From assembly GCF_010093535.1 (NCBI RefSeq), contig NW_022985185.1, forward strand, positions 739,256 through 803,255: a stretch of DNA of 64,000 nucleotides, written 5' to 3'. Positions 28,733 to 39,209 of the stretch are shown one piece after another (the stretch's first letter is position 1; the number at the start of each line of letters is the position of its first letter). Made by a program: the position numbers and the translations under genes. The notes under the pieces were generated by a model. It had not been told where the DNA came from and ran no database searches. It worked only from the letters and a program-made list of their open reading frames with translations. This stretch comes from Lindgomyces ingoldianus (taxonomy: Eukaryota; Ascomycota; Dothideomycetes; Pleosporales; Lindgomycetaceae).

Positions 28733-31588
28733 ATGACTTCGTTTGTGCCTCCAATTATCTCTCCTGTCCTGAAAGAAGCAGCCGAGCTTAAAATTGAGGA
28801 GCTCAACCGTGTGAAAACGTCCTTTAAGAGCCGTTATTATGCCAACCCTAACATTCTCGCCGCTGGGCCGGATACGCTCAAGCGAGTAGACGCTCTCCTC
28901 GAAGAGATCAAAAAGCTCGACCCATATCTTGAGAACGACGACGATCTTGCAAGGCTAGCCCGCTACGTCGAGCAGGGAAAGAACGACCGCTCCATTTCAC
29001 AAGCCAAGCTTCAGAAGCTTGAGAAGCAGCTGTTGGATAAGTTGGCCATTCATGCTCACCGGCTCGATGTCTCGTCTCTGCACGTCGATCTACTGAGAGA
29101 AGCCATGTACCCGAACGACTCCCCTGAAGCAGTCTCCGCAAAGTTGGAGAAGGCCACAATGGAAGATGAATTCGAATTCCTCGAGGAGGGCGAGCTCGAA
29201 ACGGCTTTCGAGAAATTTGAGAAGAATACGTTCGCATCAAAGCAGGTCGATGTCGAAGCTCTCGAGAAGTATCTGTCCGGCCTGTTCCAAGATAACGGAG
29301 GTAATCAAGCCCTCGAAAGACTCCGTGAGGACATTGGAGACTATGGAGACGATGTTATGAACGGACCAGACGAACTAGACGATGAGACGCTCGAGTGGTG
29401 CATTAACGATTTAATTCATAATGGCTTACTCAGCGATGAGAGGAGGAAAACTCTTCAAGGCTACTTACAGTCACCTATAGTTCTTCGTGAACTAAAAAGC
29501 ACTCTCAACGCGAAATCGATCCGGCATTGGACATGGCGGAACGTAGACAAAGGATTACCAGTCACTGCTCGCAAGAATTCGGAAGGAAATTACTGCATCA
29601 CTGTGGAAGAGGAGATCATCGATATGCTCTTTCTCCATACTCTTGCAATTGGGTGGAGCTGCAAGCTCAGGGGCTCTCTTAAAGATTTGGTCTCAAATCC
29701 CTGTGTCTGGGTTCGCAGCATTGGGCCATTACCTAGTGAGATGAACAAACGCGAATATTATCTGCTCCCAACCAAGGTGCCTAAGAGGGCGCCAGCGCCG
29801 AGGCCATCTGTTTGTACAGTGTGCCATCCTCCACCCCCACCTCCTGGTCCTCCCCCACCACCGATGAACTATGGACCACCTCCGCAAATTATTTGCCCTC
29901 CGCCCCCGCCGCCTCCTTTCCTGAAAGCAAAGAAGAAAAAGAAGAATAGCAGCTATCCCCCCCCGCCGCCCTTCCCTATGTACGGCCAAATCCTTAATGA
30001 GGAACGATACAGGAACTTTTCGAAACATTTCTTCCTTACTCGTCTCCCCGACCGCGATGGGAGTACGCTAGGTGTCACCCCTGTTCAAGAGACTCAGTCG
30101 GAATTGATCAAGCACTTGGCAACCGAACTCAAAGTACGCGAAGCACTTTATGGCGACGTAAACATCTTCTCGACAAACTTTGAATCTTTTGGCTCGTCTC
30201 TGCCGCACCAGACGATCCTCGCCCTCCTGAAGTTCATTGGCGTGCCAAAGCTCTGGCTTGAAGTCTTCACTCGTTTCCTTGAGGCGCCCTTGAACATGGG
30301 TCCCGTAGTCCGAGGGACTTCAGACCAGATATTGACCCGCACTTGCGGCGTACCTGTCTCCCACGGCATGGAGCTGTTCTTCGGTGAACTCACTCTCTTC
30401 TTCCTTGACTTTGCCATCCACCAAAAAACTGGTGCATACCTGTATCGTCTTCGTGACAGATGCTATTTCGTTGGCAAGTCTGAGCAATGCAAAATGGCTG
30501 AAGAGGCCTTCTTCAAATTTGAAACTGTCACGGGACTGAGGTCGGGTCCGAGTGGCTTGATGTACGGCGCCAAGGTTGGCTTCCTTGATTTCCCTCCGGT
30601 CAATCATGCCCCTGTCACCATCAACATTGATAATCACAAAGTTGAGGCATATGCTCGTCGGGTCAAGAAGCAATTGACAGCCTGCACCACTGTCGTTGAT
30701 TGGATTCGTACTTGGAACAGCACTATTGGTACTTATGCAGATGACAAGTTTGGTCCTCTTGCGAACGTCTTTGGAAAACATCATCTTGATGCCGTTATGG
30801 GAGCATATAATCGCATCCATGAGATAATCTTCGAAAGAAGCAACCTCACCGATCATGTCAAACAACTCCTTTCTAGACATATCCGCCCAACTCTCCAAGA
30901 CCCACCGTTCGCTCTCGAACCGCTCATTTTCCTGCCTACAGCCTATGGCGGTCTCGGCGTCAAGAACCCATACATCACATTGAACCTCGCAAAGTCTATT
31001 GCGGAGAACCCAGGGGAGGGACTCAACGAATACATCAAATCAGAGGATGAATACTACAACAAGGCCAAGGAGACGTTTACTGGCCTGAAGGCTGATGCAC
31101 GCGACCGCAAACTGAATGTCATCTTTGGTGATGATAAAGAGCGCATAGCTTTTTGCTTGGGCGACAGGGACCCCTCTGTCTTCATGTCTAAAGATGAGCT
31201 CACTGCCCATCGGGAGGATTTTCCTTATCCTACCCTCCCGCACCACACTTTCCCCTCTCCGGTCCCCTTCACCTACACGCCAACACCTGCGATTACTCCA
31301 GTGTACAACTCGCTTCTAGATGAGCCAAGAGATGAAATCAACCCAAGTGAGCGGATTGATGATGAGACTAGAAGACTGAGCGGAAGAGACGGCATGAAGA
31401 ATTGGTGGAGGATGTGTGGGGAGGACAGGTGGGTGGTGGAGCTGTATGGGGAGGAGTGTTTTGAAAGGTATGGTGGTTTGGAGCTCTGGCATGGAGATTA
31501 TGTGCCATTAGAGGTGGTGAAGATGGTGCGGGGAGAAGATGGAGATGTGGATGATGATGGGAGTACGAGTTCTTATAGTCTCCCCTGA
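28733..31588 (+). CDS. rvt: rvt-type reverse-transcriptase-related cellular protein with altered catalytic residues
   Basis: Intronless, 951 aa. From memory of the fungal rvt family (single-copy domesticated reverse transcriptases), these parts match: an N-terminal helical, charged region; a segment around LQSPIVLRELKSTLNAKS and HWTWRNVDKGLPVTARKNSE; then an RT-like core. Motif A corresponds to TNFESFGSSLPHQTI, where the expected Asp is Asn482. Motif B is CGVPVSHGMELFFGE. Motif C is LYRLRDRCYFVG, where the expected HDD reads RDR (Asp575 kept, the second Asp is Arg576). HIRPTLQDPP and YGGLGVKNP lie in the thumb/C-terminal part. A Pro-rich, Lys-containing insert occupies about residues 365-425. 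There is no endonuclease, RNase H, integrase or terminal repeat, so it is not a retroelement. The long undamaged frame argues for selection on a non-catalytic or altered role. Family assignment is likely; loss of polymerase activity is inference. Confidence 0.72.
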   Translation: MTSFVPPIISPVLKEAAELKIEELNRVKTSFKSRYYANPNILAAGPDTLKRVDALLEEIKKLDPYLENDDDLARLARYVEQGKNDRSISQAKLQKLEKQLLDKLAIHAHRLDVSSLHVDLLREAMYPNDSPEAVSAKLEKATMEDEFEFLEEGELETAFEKFEKNTFASKQVDVEALEKYLSGLFQDNGGNQALERLREDIGDYGDDVMNGPDELDDETLEWCINDLIHNGLLSDERRKTLQGYLQSPIVLRELKSTLNAKSIRHWTWRNVDKGLPVTARKNSEGNYCITVEEEIIDMLFLHTLAIGWSCKLRGSLKDLVSNPCVWVRSIGPLPSEMNKREYYLLPTKVPKRAPAPRPSVCTVCHPPPPPPGPPPPPMNYGPPPQIICPPPPPPPFLKAKKKKKNSSYPPPPPFPMYGQILNEERYRNFSKHFFLTRLPDRDGSTLGVTPVQETQSELIKHLATELKVREALYGDVNIFSTNFESFGSSLPHQTILALLKFIGVPKLWLEVFTRFLEAPLNMGPVVRGTSDQILTRTCGVPVSHGMELFFGELTLFFLDFAIHQKTGAYLYRLRDRCYFVGKSEQCKMAEEAFFKFETVTGLRSGPSGLMYGAKVGFLDFPPVNHAPVTINIDNHKVEAYARRVKKQLTACTTVVDWIRTWNSTIGTYADDKFGPLANVFGKHHLDAVMGAYNRIHEIIFERSNLTDHVKQLLSRHIRPTLQDPPFALEPLIFLPTAYGGLGVKNPYITLNLAKSIAENPGEGLNEYIKSEDEYYNKAKETFTGLKADARDRKLNVIFGDDKERIAFCLGDRDPSVFMSKDELTAHREDFPYPTLPHHTFPSPVPFTYTPTPAITPVYNSLLDEPRDEINPSERIDDETRRLSGRDGMKNWWRMCGEDRWVVELYGEECFERYGGLELWHGDYVPLEVVKMVRGEDGDVDDDGSTSSYSLP

Positions 31589-32759
31589 AGCGGATGAGAA
31601 TGGCTTGAGGGCTTTAGCTGGCAAGCTAGTTGACTAGCACTTCCGTTTTCTCCTTTCACTTCCTTTGGTAACGTTTCTTTGTTAATTTGGAATACGTTAT
31701 TGCACTCTCATTTCTCTCCTATCGTCAAGAAGAATGTTGTCACGATCATTATGAAGCTACGGTTTTTTAATTAAACAGTATTCTATCTCAAATTTGTGCC
31801 TACTGAGGTCATTCCTGCTCACACGTTTTGGCTGCTGATACTTCCTACCTACTACTTCAACCTTTGTAATTGCATGACTGAGGCCACACTCTCTCTTATT
31901 TACTCGCACTCAGAGTGCTACCGTCATTCCTTGACCTTTCTTCAGCAAAAATTTCTCAAGATAATGCCCTTCCCGCACCTCTAATCGGACTGAAACACAG
32001 CGTCCACCGGTAGGCTCCAAACTACGCTAATATTACCCTTATATTCCATCCAAATAATCCCATACACGCTTAATATAATGCCCTCCGATTCGAGTCGTGG
32101 CCTGTATTTCTTCGGCTGGCAAACCTGTGACTTTGAACCTCTTCGGAATATAAACTTTCTCCGTGACTTCTGTAGCTGTAGAGCTAGACTCTCTTATTAC
32201 TAGAGATACTAGTGATCAAAACGAGAACAGTGCGAAATTGTGAGTAAATACTGAATAGAACGTGAATATAATGGGATAGAGTGGTATTCCGGAATGCTGC
32301 TCTCGACTTGGTACTGATGGATGCTTCGAGACTAAATGGAATTAAAACGACAAATTAGGACACCGCCTCCGGAAATTAACCAAGACCAGCTTCCTTGAGT
32401 AGACTTGTTACACGTCTATTCGTGGGGAGAATAAGATATGTTCAGGGGCTGGCGCTGGCTGGAAAGAAAGCATTCGAATGAAAATCCTTGTTGGAACCTC
32501 CCTTCTTCGACCATCGAGAATTCCGGTGACTACACTCGAGCTCTTTTTTCGCCTTTGAGAAAGCCTGACGCGTGAGAGACAGAACATTGGAAGCTCGTTT
32601 TTGCTTAGGAAAGGGGATGGACATTCTGCAAGAAGGCACTCGGAGCAACACCTAGTATTCAATTGACGTCTTCTCAGAAGTTCAATAAAGGTTGATAGTA
32701 AATTTGCATGGTTCATATTTCGAGGCTTTGGATCAGGCTGGATTAAAAAAAAAAAGTGT
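31589..32759. other. non-coding
   Basis: Short frames only. The segment near 32515 (GAGAATTCCGGTGACTACAC) resembles one in the degenerate repeat that follows (32876, GAGAATTCCCGTGACTGCAA), so the repeat family may begin here. Confidence 0.45.
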
Positions 32760-33640
32760 CGAACAACTTGAAGCATGCCTTGGATACCTCTTCCTCTTGT
32801 TCTAGATCTGGGCACTGATATCTATATTGAGAAAGGAATAGAATCCAGGAAACAGCAGTTAATAGTCTGGAAATGAGAATTCCCGTGACTGCAACATGGA
32901 GCAACTACTGAGTATTGAATTGATGCCATTTAGTAGACGCAATAAAAGGCAGATTGTCCACGCCTATGATTTGGATTTGGACGCCTTGGATCTTTCTAGA
33001 TGCAATACAAGCGTTGAGCATTTCGACTTGTGCCCTGGGCTCCCTTTCTCACTGTTCTAGACTTCTGTTTCCTTGGAATTTCACGTCTGAACTAGGACCG
33101 GAATAAATTTTTTGAAATGGCCCCCCAATGGCCTAAGATTGATCTCTCGTGGCAGCTTGCAACAATGTGACACCCAATTAGACCAACGAATTTGTAGACG
33201 ATGCGGATGAATGAAAACTAGAACCCGCCAGTCATGACTCGGGATTGGAGGCTTTGGATCTCTCCAGGGGAAATAAAGGCTTGAAAATTTCACAGATACC
33301 TTGGATTTCCACTCCCCTGGTTGTTCGAGGCTGGATCAGGACCGAATATAATTCAAGTAATCCCGCCTATGTCTAAGATTGAAATTCCTGGGCATCGCCT
33401 CAGCACCGCAGTATCCCACCCGCTGCGGACTAGGAGTAACATGATCTTCCTTTAAAAATCATGGTCTGCGGTAGATGAGTCTAAATTCTCTCAGTGTCCT
33501 ATGCCCCTCTTCCTCTAGTTCCAAACAGGCTTCACTGCGAACGCTACGTCTGAGTACCGACGGGAATAAATCATTCGAAGAGGAAGACTATGGTCTGGGA
33601 TTTTGTTGATTGATTCGCCTCAGCGACATTTATACTGCAC
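32760..33640. repeat. degenerate tandem repeat, period about 190-270 bp, at least four copies
   Basis: Four similar blocks can be aligned by eye, starting near 32785, 33046, 33318 and 33508. Each has a CT-rich head ending in TGTTCTAG or CTAGTTCC, then about 40 bp later a GACCGGAATAAA-like word (GGACCGGAATAAA, GGACCGAATATAA, CGACGGGAATAAAT, AAAGGAATAGAAT). A CTAAGATTGA-like word and a GC-rich word (CGCCTCAGC or CTTGCAAC) come next. Identity is low, so the copies are old. No frame runs through them. Confidence 0.5.
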
Positions 33641-34377
33641 GGAGGGTTTGATTACGTCCTGGACCCCGGTTGCTCCAGGCGTCTTCCCCCCGCAAAGCTG
33701 TGTCAACCCACTGTCAACGAGAACAAACACGTCAAGCAGGCCGAACATGGCTCTCGATTCTAGAGTCTGGGTTCAATGACGGGCTGAAAGCATTGCTTTC
33801 AAAAAAGAGTGGCAATGGAATGACTCGAGAGATTCCGGGTGTGCTATCGCTCTGGGAGGAATATTCTTGCTTGTTCTCCGTCGAGGCCGTATATCGGATC
33901 TAATCTAAGGATACTAGCAAGAGCGTAGAGTGCTTGTGCTTATGGACACACTCGGGCATCGGGACTTGGCGCCATCTGTATACTATTGATATCGGAAGTC
34001 GGATGTCGGAGATGGAATTTCGGTGTTCGCTGTCAACAAAGGCAGTGGATTAGCTTAAGTCTCAGCACTTTCAAAGATTATACAGTACGGAGTAGCTCGG
34101 CAATTACTTAATATGACGCATCCTGGCAGATCGAGTCATGTATATCTCAGTGCCCACTCTTATCAGAATGGTAACTTCACGTGACCGAATCACATGATAA
34201 TGCAACGTGATGAAATATCTGGCCGCCCTCCGCACTTCGTCTCCATCATCTCACGCAATCGCTACTACTCAAAAATCCACGTCAAACCCATCAAAGCTCC
34301 CGTCAGTGGAAACAAGCACCTCTCCAAATGCAACCACTTCCACCTCATCATCAAATCCCTCGCCATTTCCCAATTTC
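33641..34377. other. non-coding flank of the PKS relic
   Basis: This is where the ACP and thioesterase parts of the PKS would be expected. No ACP phosphopantetheine motif (GxDS) or thioesterase motif is readable in any minus-strand frame. The PKS similarity stops at about 34378. Confidence 0.5.
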
Positions 34378-37300
34378 CTACTCTCGCTTGCTGTCGGAGT
34401 CTACTGACACATTTCTATTGGATTCAACGCCGTTGAAGACGATGGCGGCTGCGGTCGGAACTAGAGCTGGTGCTGGGACAGGTGTGGGGACCAAAGTTGC
34501 CTCAGTCGCTACTTCGGCTTGGGCCAGAGTTGGTTTAGATGCAGGTGCAACACCACGCTTGGGTGCTTGTTCATCCGGTGCAGAGAAAAAGCGATCGAGG
34601 AGCAGTCGTGGGTATCGGCGGAACTTGATGCCACCCACCATTCCAATGATCACGCCGTCCGGAAGGATGTACGCATCACCCAAGTAAATAGCAGGGTCTT
34701 CTGCAGCGGGTATCATCTTAATAGAAGCGGTACTTGTTTCCAGCAACGAGTGGGCGGGCAAAACGCATTGAGCTCCAACCAGGCGTGACGCAGAAGTTCG
34801 TTTTAGTATCGACCGTGCCGGATACATCTATAATGAAACCGGCGAGATGTGCGACGCTGTCAATAAATTAGGGTGTGATAGTCCAAGTACCTCCTTTTTC
34901 CGTCGTCAGCTTCACATCGGCAAAGGCCTCCAATTCGTGAAGAACAGCGGATTGCATGCCACGATATTTGCCAGCATAATCGACAAGACTGTTGGCAAAG
35001 AGACGATACGCCATGTTGCGAGAGAATCGATCAGCAACTCCTTCAGCGAGGCGTTGGATGGCCTCGATACGGCTCTGGACGAGATGAGTGATGAGAACCC
35101 AGGATGCGAGCCATTCTGATGTGTCGCCATAGTACAGGTTGGCGCTTGCGAAAGGATCGTCAATGGTACCATTGGGTTAGATGCTATGCCACCGGAGATG
35201 AACAAGGCCTGAGTGAATATCCGGGGTCGCAGCAGAAACTTGGATTACCTGAGGCGTTTTCGTATTATCTTTCGCGACGATGCCTTTGAGAACTTCCAAG
35301 TTGGCTACGTTCATGGCTACGTCTTTGACATTTGGCATGAGCTTCTTGTAGAGGTATTCCCCCAAGGTAAATGCGATGTCCGCATGAATTGACCGCCCAA
35401 AATGTAAGTCTAACTTTGCGGTAGACGTGTTGGTTAAGGTAACTTACCGAGGTGATAACACCACATCCATTCATTTTGTGCCCATGGGCCGCAGCGAGGA
35501 AGTCTGGTTGTATCAAATCCCCTTGCATGACTACTTTCCCTGCCAGTCCTTGGAATGTTTCTTCTACAATCTGCTGAACCGTTGAGGTTCTCAGACTGGA
35601 GTGCGAAGCAGGCACAAGTGCTTTTTGTGTTAGCCCCTTTTCGGCGTCGTAGAAATCGTCGCCTTTCGTGAGAGCCTAGTCTCCCTAGTACTAAAGCCAG
35701 TAGTTTTGTTCATTCCAACATAAGTAGGCAGGCCCAGTAGTCGAAGCTCCCCCTCAAAAGGTCGGTGGAATTCACTCCAGCCTAGCTGCACCCCTGCGCA
35801 GTGCAAGGCTCCAAGACTTTGCGCTATCGTGACCCAATTATTTTTTCCCCGGCGAATCGATGGGATGGAGATGTTGACAGACGGCAGAGTGGCCTTAACG
35901 AAACCCATGCAGACGGGATGAGGCCCAATTTCGACCCAAGTAGTTGCATCATCGATAGTTCCGATTCGCTGTGCTATCTCCAGCGCTGCAAGGAAATTAA
36001 CTGGTTCCCGCGTGGCACGTCTCAAGTAGCTCGCGTTTACCGTTTTGTCGTCAAAGATGACTTTGCTTAGCAGCGGTGTTATGACGGGCATATTCGGGGC
36101 ATGGAAGTGAACACCAGACTTTGCAACATCCTCGAAGTCGTCAAGGATTGGATCTGTTTGTGACGAGTGGAATGCAAAAGGTATATCCAAGCTAAAGCAT
36201 TCGTAACCATCCGCTTGGAGAGGTTCCACCAGTGCATCGATTTGCTCCACGGTCCCACTGAGCACCGTTTCCTTTGGCCCATTGATGCACGCGACTTCGT
36301 ATGGCCTTTCCCCAGCATTTTGGTCGGTTTCATTAAGTGAGGCCCTCACAGCCATCATCTTGTGGCTCCCAATCTTGCAGTTCTCTTCGAGCATCTTAGC
36401 TCTTTGTCCTACGAGGAAAATGGCATCGCTGGCTGAAAGCATGCCCGCAACATGCAAGGCAGTATACTCTCCAAGGCTGTGTCCGATTACAACATTTGGC
36501 TTGACGCCCAAAGAAGTCCAGTACTTAGTAAGCGCAATTTCAACACAGACAAGAGCAAGTTGGGTGACGCTGGTGAATGTGCATGCTCTTTCAGATGGCT
36601 TCCGTCAATTGCTGGAACGATGGTGGGAAACCCTTGACCTTGAGCGAGAGAATCTAAGTGAAGGATCTGCGATCAGAAGTAAGGCGAATTGTGATACAAC
36701 TCTAAGTTGCTTGACTTGTAAGACGATCCCTGGTCTATGAAAGCGAACGCGACTGAAGGTGGTCTAGCGGTAGGAATTGGCTTGTGAGAATTGACTGAGT
36801 GGAGGTCTGAAGTGAGCTGCTTTGTTATTTGGGTCACTTCAGAAGCTGCTACTGCCACTCGATGATTGTGGTGATGGCGACGTGCCGTGGTCGAGTAGAA
36901 GAGGTTTGACAGTGAAATATCCGAATTAGCATCCAAATAACCAATCATATGCTCTAAGTGGCCCTTCAACTATATCTTACTCTTAGCGGAGACTGCAATA
37001 ACATGGGTGGTGCGAGGGTCAATTTGGTTGACGTCCCGAATTGGCCCTTCTTGAATCGCAATCGATGTGTTCCCACCCGCTGCGCTGAGATTGTTCACAA
37101 AAGCAATTCGCTTTCTGCCAGAAACACGAGGCCAATGTTGTTTCTCGTATGGAATGCGAAGGTTGCGCTTGTTTAGATCCTTGGGAAACTCTGGATTGAT
37201 GCTGTTCCTAATGCCGACATGAGGCGGAATGAGGCTTTTCTGGAACACGAGGAGAACCTTGAGCAATGCCGTCACCCCAGTTACAGTCCCTCCATGACCA

Positions 37301-38890
37301 ACATTCGCTTTGACTGTCCCAATGTAAAGCGGATACTTTTGACTACGACGCCTCACGGCAGGTGCGAAGACATCACTGACGGACTGCAACTCCTCGTGGT
37401 GGCCAGCCTGCGTGCCAGTCCCATACATTTCCACGAAGCTGACATCGAGCGGATCTACTCCCGCATAACTCAAGACTTTCCTTTCTAGGTAAGATTGAGC
37501 ACCAGCATGCGGATGTGCAATAGAGATCGCGTCTGGTGAATGGTTTGTTCTAGCTTCGAGGATTATACTAAGAATATTATTATTATCGGCTTCAGCATCT
37601 TTGAGGCGCTTCATCACGATAGACCCAATTCCGTCGGCGCGACAGTATCTATCGGCTTCGCAATCCCAAGTCTTACATTCGCTAGGGGTCTTGGAGAGGA
37701 AGTGGCTATGGCTGAGACCGTTGAAAGCATCAGAATTCGTGAGGACATTCATTCCTCCCGCCACCACCGTGTCACAGGCGCCGTTCCAGAGGGAAGTGAA
37801 GGCAGCTTGTATCGTGGCTAGGCTAGACGAGCATGCCGTATCGATGCTGAAGCTTGGCCCAGAGAATTTGAAGAAATAGTTGATGCGTCCTGGGCCGAGC
37901 GCACGAGATCCACCTGGATTAAAGTAGGTGCTACTCTCCTAAGTGGTATTGACTTCTCGGCAGTCATCGCTAGCTTAACTATAGAACGTCCTAATGCGAT
38001 GGAGATTCGTAGCTGCGGTCTGGTTGGCAACGCAACCTGCTCTCTCAAGTGCTTCATACGCCGTCACCAAGGCAATTCTTTGCATTGGATCAGTCTGTTG
38101 CGCCTCACGAGGGGACATGTTAAAAAATGGTGCGTCGAATAAGCCAGGTTCGTCGATAAAGCAGCCGTATGGTGTGTGGTTAGCATTCACCCTTTTTCCT
38201 GTAGGATCAAAATGGGACTCGACGTCGAATCGGTCAGCTGGTATCTTTCAATGCACATCCAGCTCTTGCTCCAGGAGGTCCCAGAATTTCTCCGTGTCTT
38301 TCCCTCCTCCGGGCATCCGACATGACATTCCCACGATTACAATTTTGGGCTGCGCAAAGCCTCTCGGCCCCCACCCATCGTTGTTCTTATCAGAGATCCA
38401 TGGAACTAGCTCCTGTGTCCTGGCCTCTAACCCTGGGAGTTCCACTTGGAAGAAAGAGATAAGATCATGGACTGGAAGAGAGATTCTGAAGACAAGCACT
38501 TCGCATTCGGAGGCTGCAATCTCGCTGACTCGTTGAACCACGCCCTGCACCACGCCGTTCCATTCAATCTTTGGGGTCAATATTTCTGAAATGATGGCCT
38601 CGAAAATTCCCCTCACGTTATTAACTAAGAAAGGCCTCCCGGTACTCGTTGAGAAAATTGGTATCCGTGGAGACAGCTCAGAGTTCAACGCTTCCGTTGA
38701 GCTCGTCTGGACAATGGTTTGAACGTTTTCATCATTGTAGATGTGCTTTGCGTGGCATAAGCCTCCATACACAGGCAAGGATACGTGTTTGCGATCCCGA
38801 AAGAAATCTGAATGGAGAAAGATGCTCTTGAGTCTTAAAGGAGGCCCAATAGTCAATCCAGAAGCTCTGAAGGCAAAGGCAAAACATTTC
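34378..38890 (-). pseudogene. non-reducing polyketide synthase relic (DHN-melanin PKS type; partial SAT-KS-AT-PT)
   Basis: Remains of a pigment-type iterative type I PKS. Reading from 38890 down: a SAT C-terminal part, KS, AT and PT remnants, then a Pro/Ala-rich linker. KS motifs are IVGMSCRMPGG near 38330, [14 protein letters not shown] near 38100, DTACSSS near 37831 and NVGHGG. AT carries [11 protein letters not shown] near 36460. ACP and TE are absent, and about the first 200 residues of SAT are missing. In-frame stops lie at 38248-38250 (TGA), 37975-37977 (TAA), 37939-37941 (TAG) and 36970-36972 (TAG). Frameshifts affect the AT start, the AT end and the PT part. The KS active-site His is Tyr at 37423-37425 ([10 protein letters not shown]), and the AT FTGQG box reads FIDQG. 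Close wording with melanin/conidial-pigment PKS proteins supports the family. It cannot make product. Confidence 0.88.
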
Positions 38891-39209
38891 CGAGATAGAA
38901 GATCCCCTTCCTATCGGCCACTTAGCGGGCACCGAGACAAAAGCAACTCCTGACCGAGCATCGTATCAGTTGCTCGTATTATATTCCATATAGGAACCCG
39001 ACGTTCCCGCATCGGCGCCACGTGGCGCCACGTGAAGGGAGCCATACGTATGTCCTGAAGTCTCAAGACAGGGTGACCCAATATCGGAGGGATGCGTTCC
39101 AAGATCTCAGAGGCTAATAGAATAGAGACTACCCATTATTCTTATAAAAAGTTAAGGCCGCACAGAAAAGGTCATGCTAGACAATCGTTTAGTTAATTCA
39201 CTTGAAATC
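38891..39209. other. intergenic between PKS relic and GMC relic
   Basis: No coding signal beyond the decayed SAT edge. It holds the CACGTG double palindrome described separately. Confidence 0.5.
39019..39034. promoter_or_regulatory. 16-bp perfect palindrome containing two CACGTG E-boxes
   Basis: CACGTGGCGCCACGTG reads identically on both strands and also forms two tandem copies of GCGCCACGTG with the preceding bases. CACGTG is the core site of bHLH regulators. It lies between two divergent cluster genes, where a shared operator would be expected. Both genes are now broken. Confidence 0.5.

Noticed and set aside
28733..31588. LINE or LTR retrotransposon open reading frame
   Set aside because: No endonuclease, gag, RNase H or integrase part, no terminal repeats or poly-A tail with target duplication; the rvt-type cellular gene fits better.
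33641..34377. ACP/thioesterase end of the PKS
   Set aside because: Looked for GxDS and thioesterase motifs on the minus strand in all frames and found none; the relic ends at the linker.
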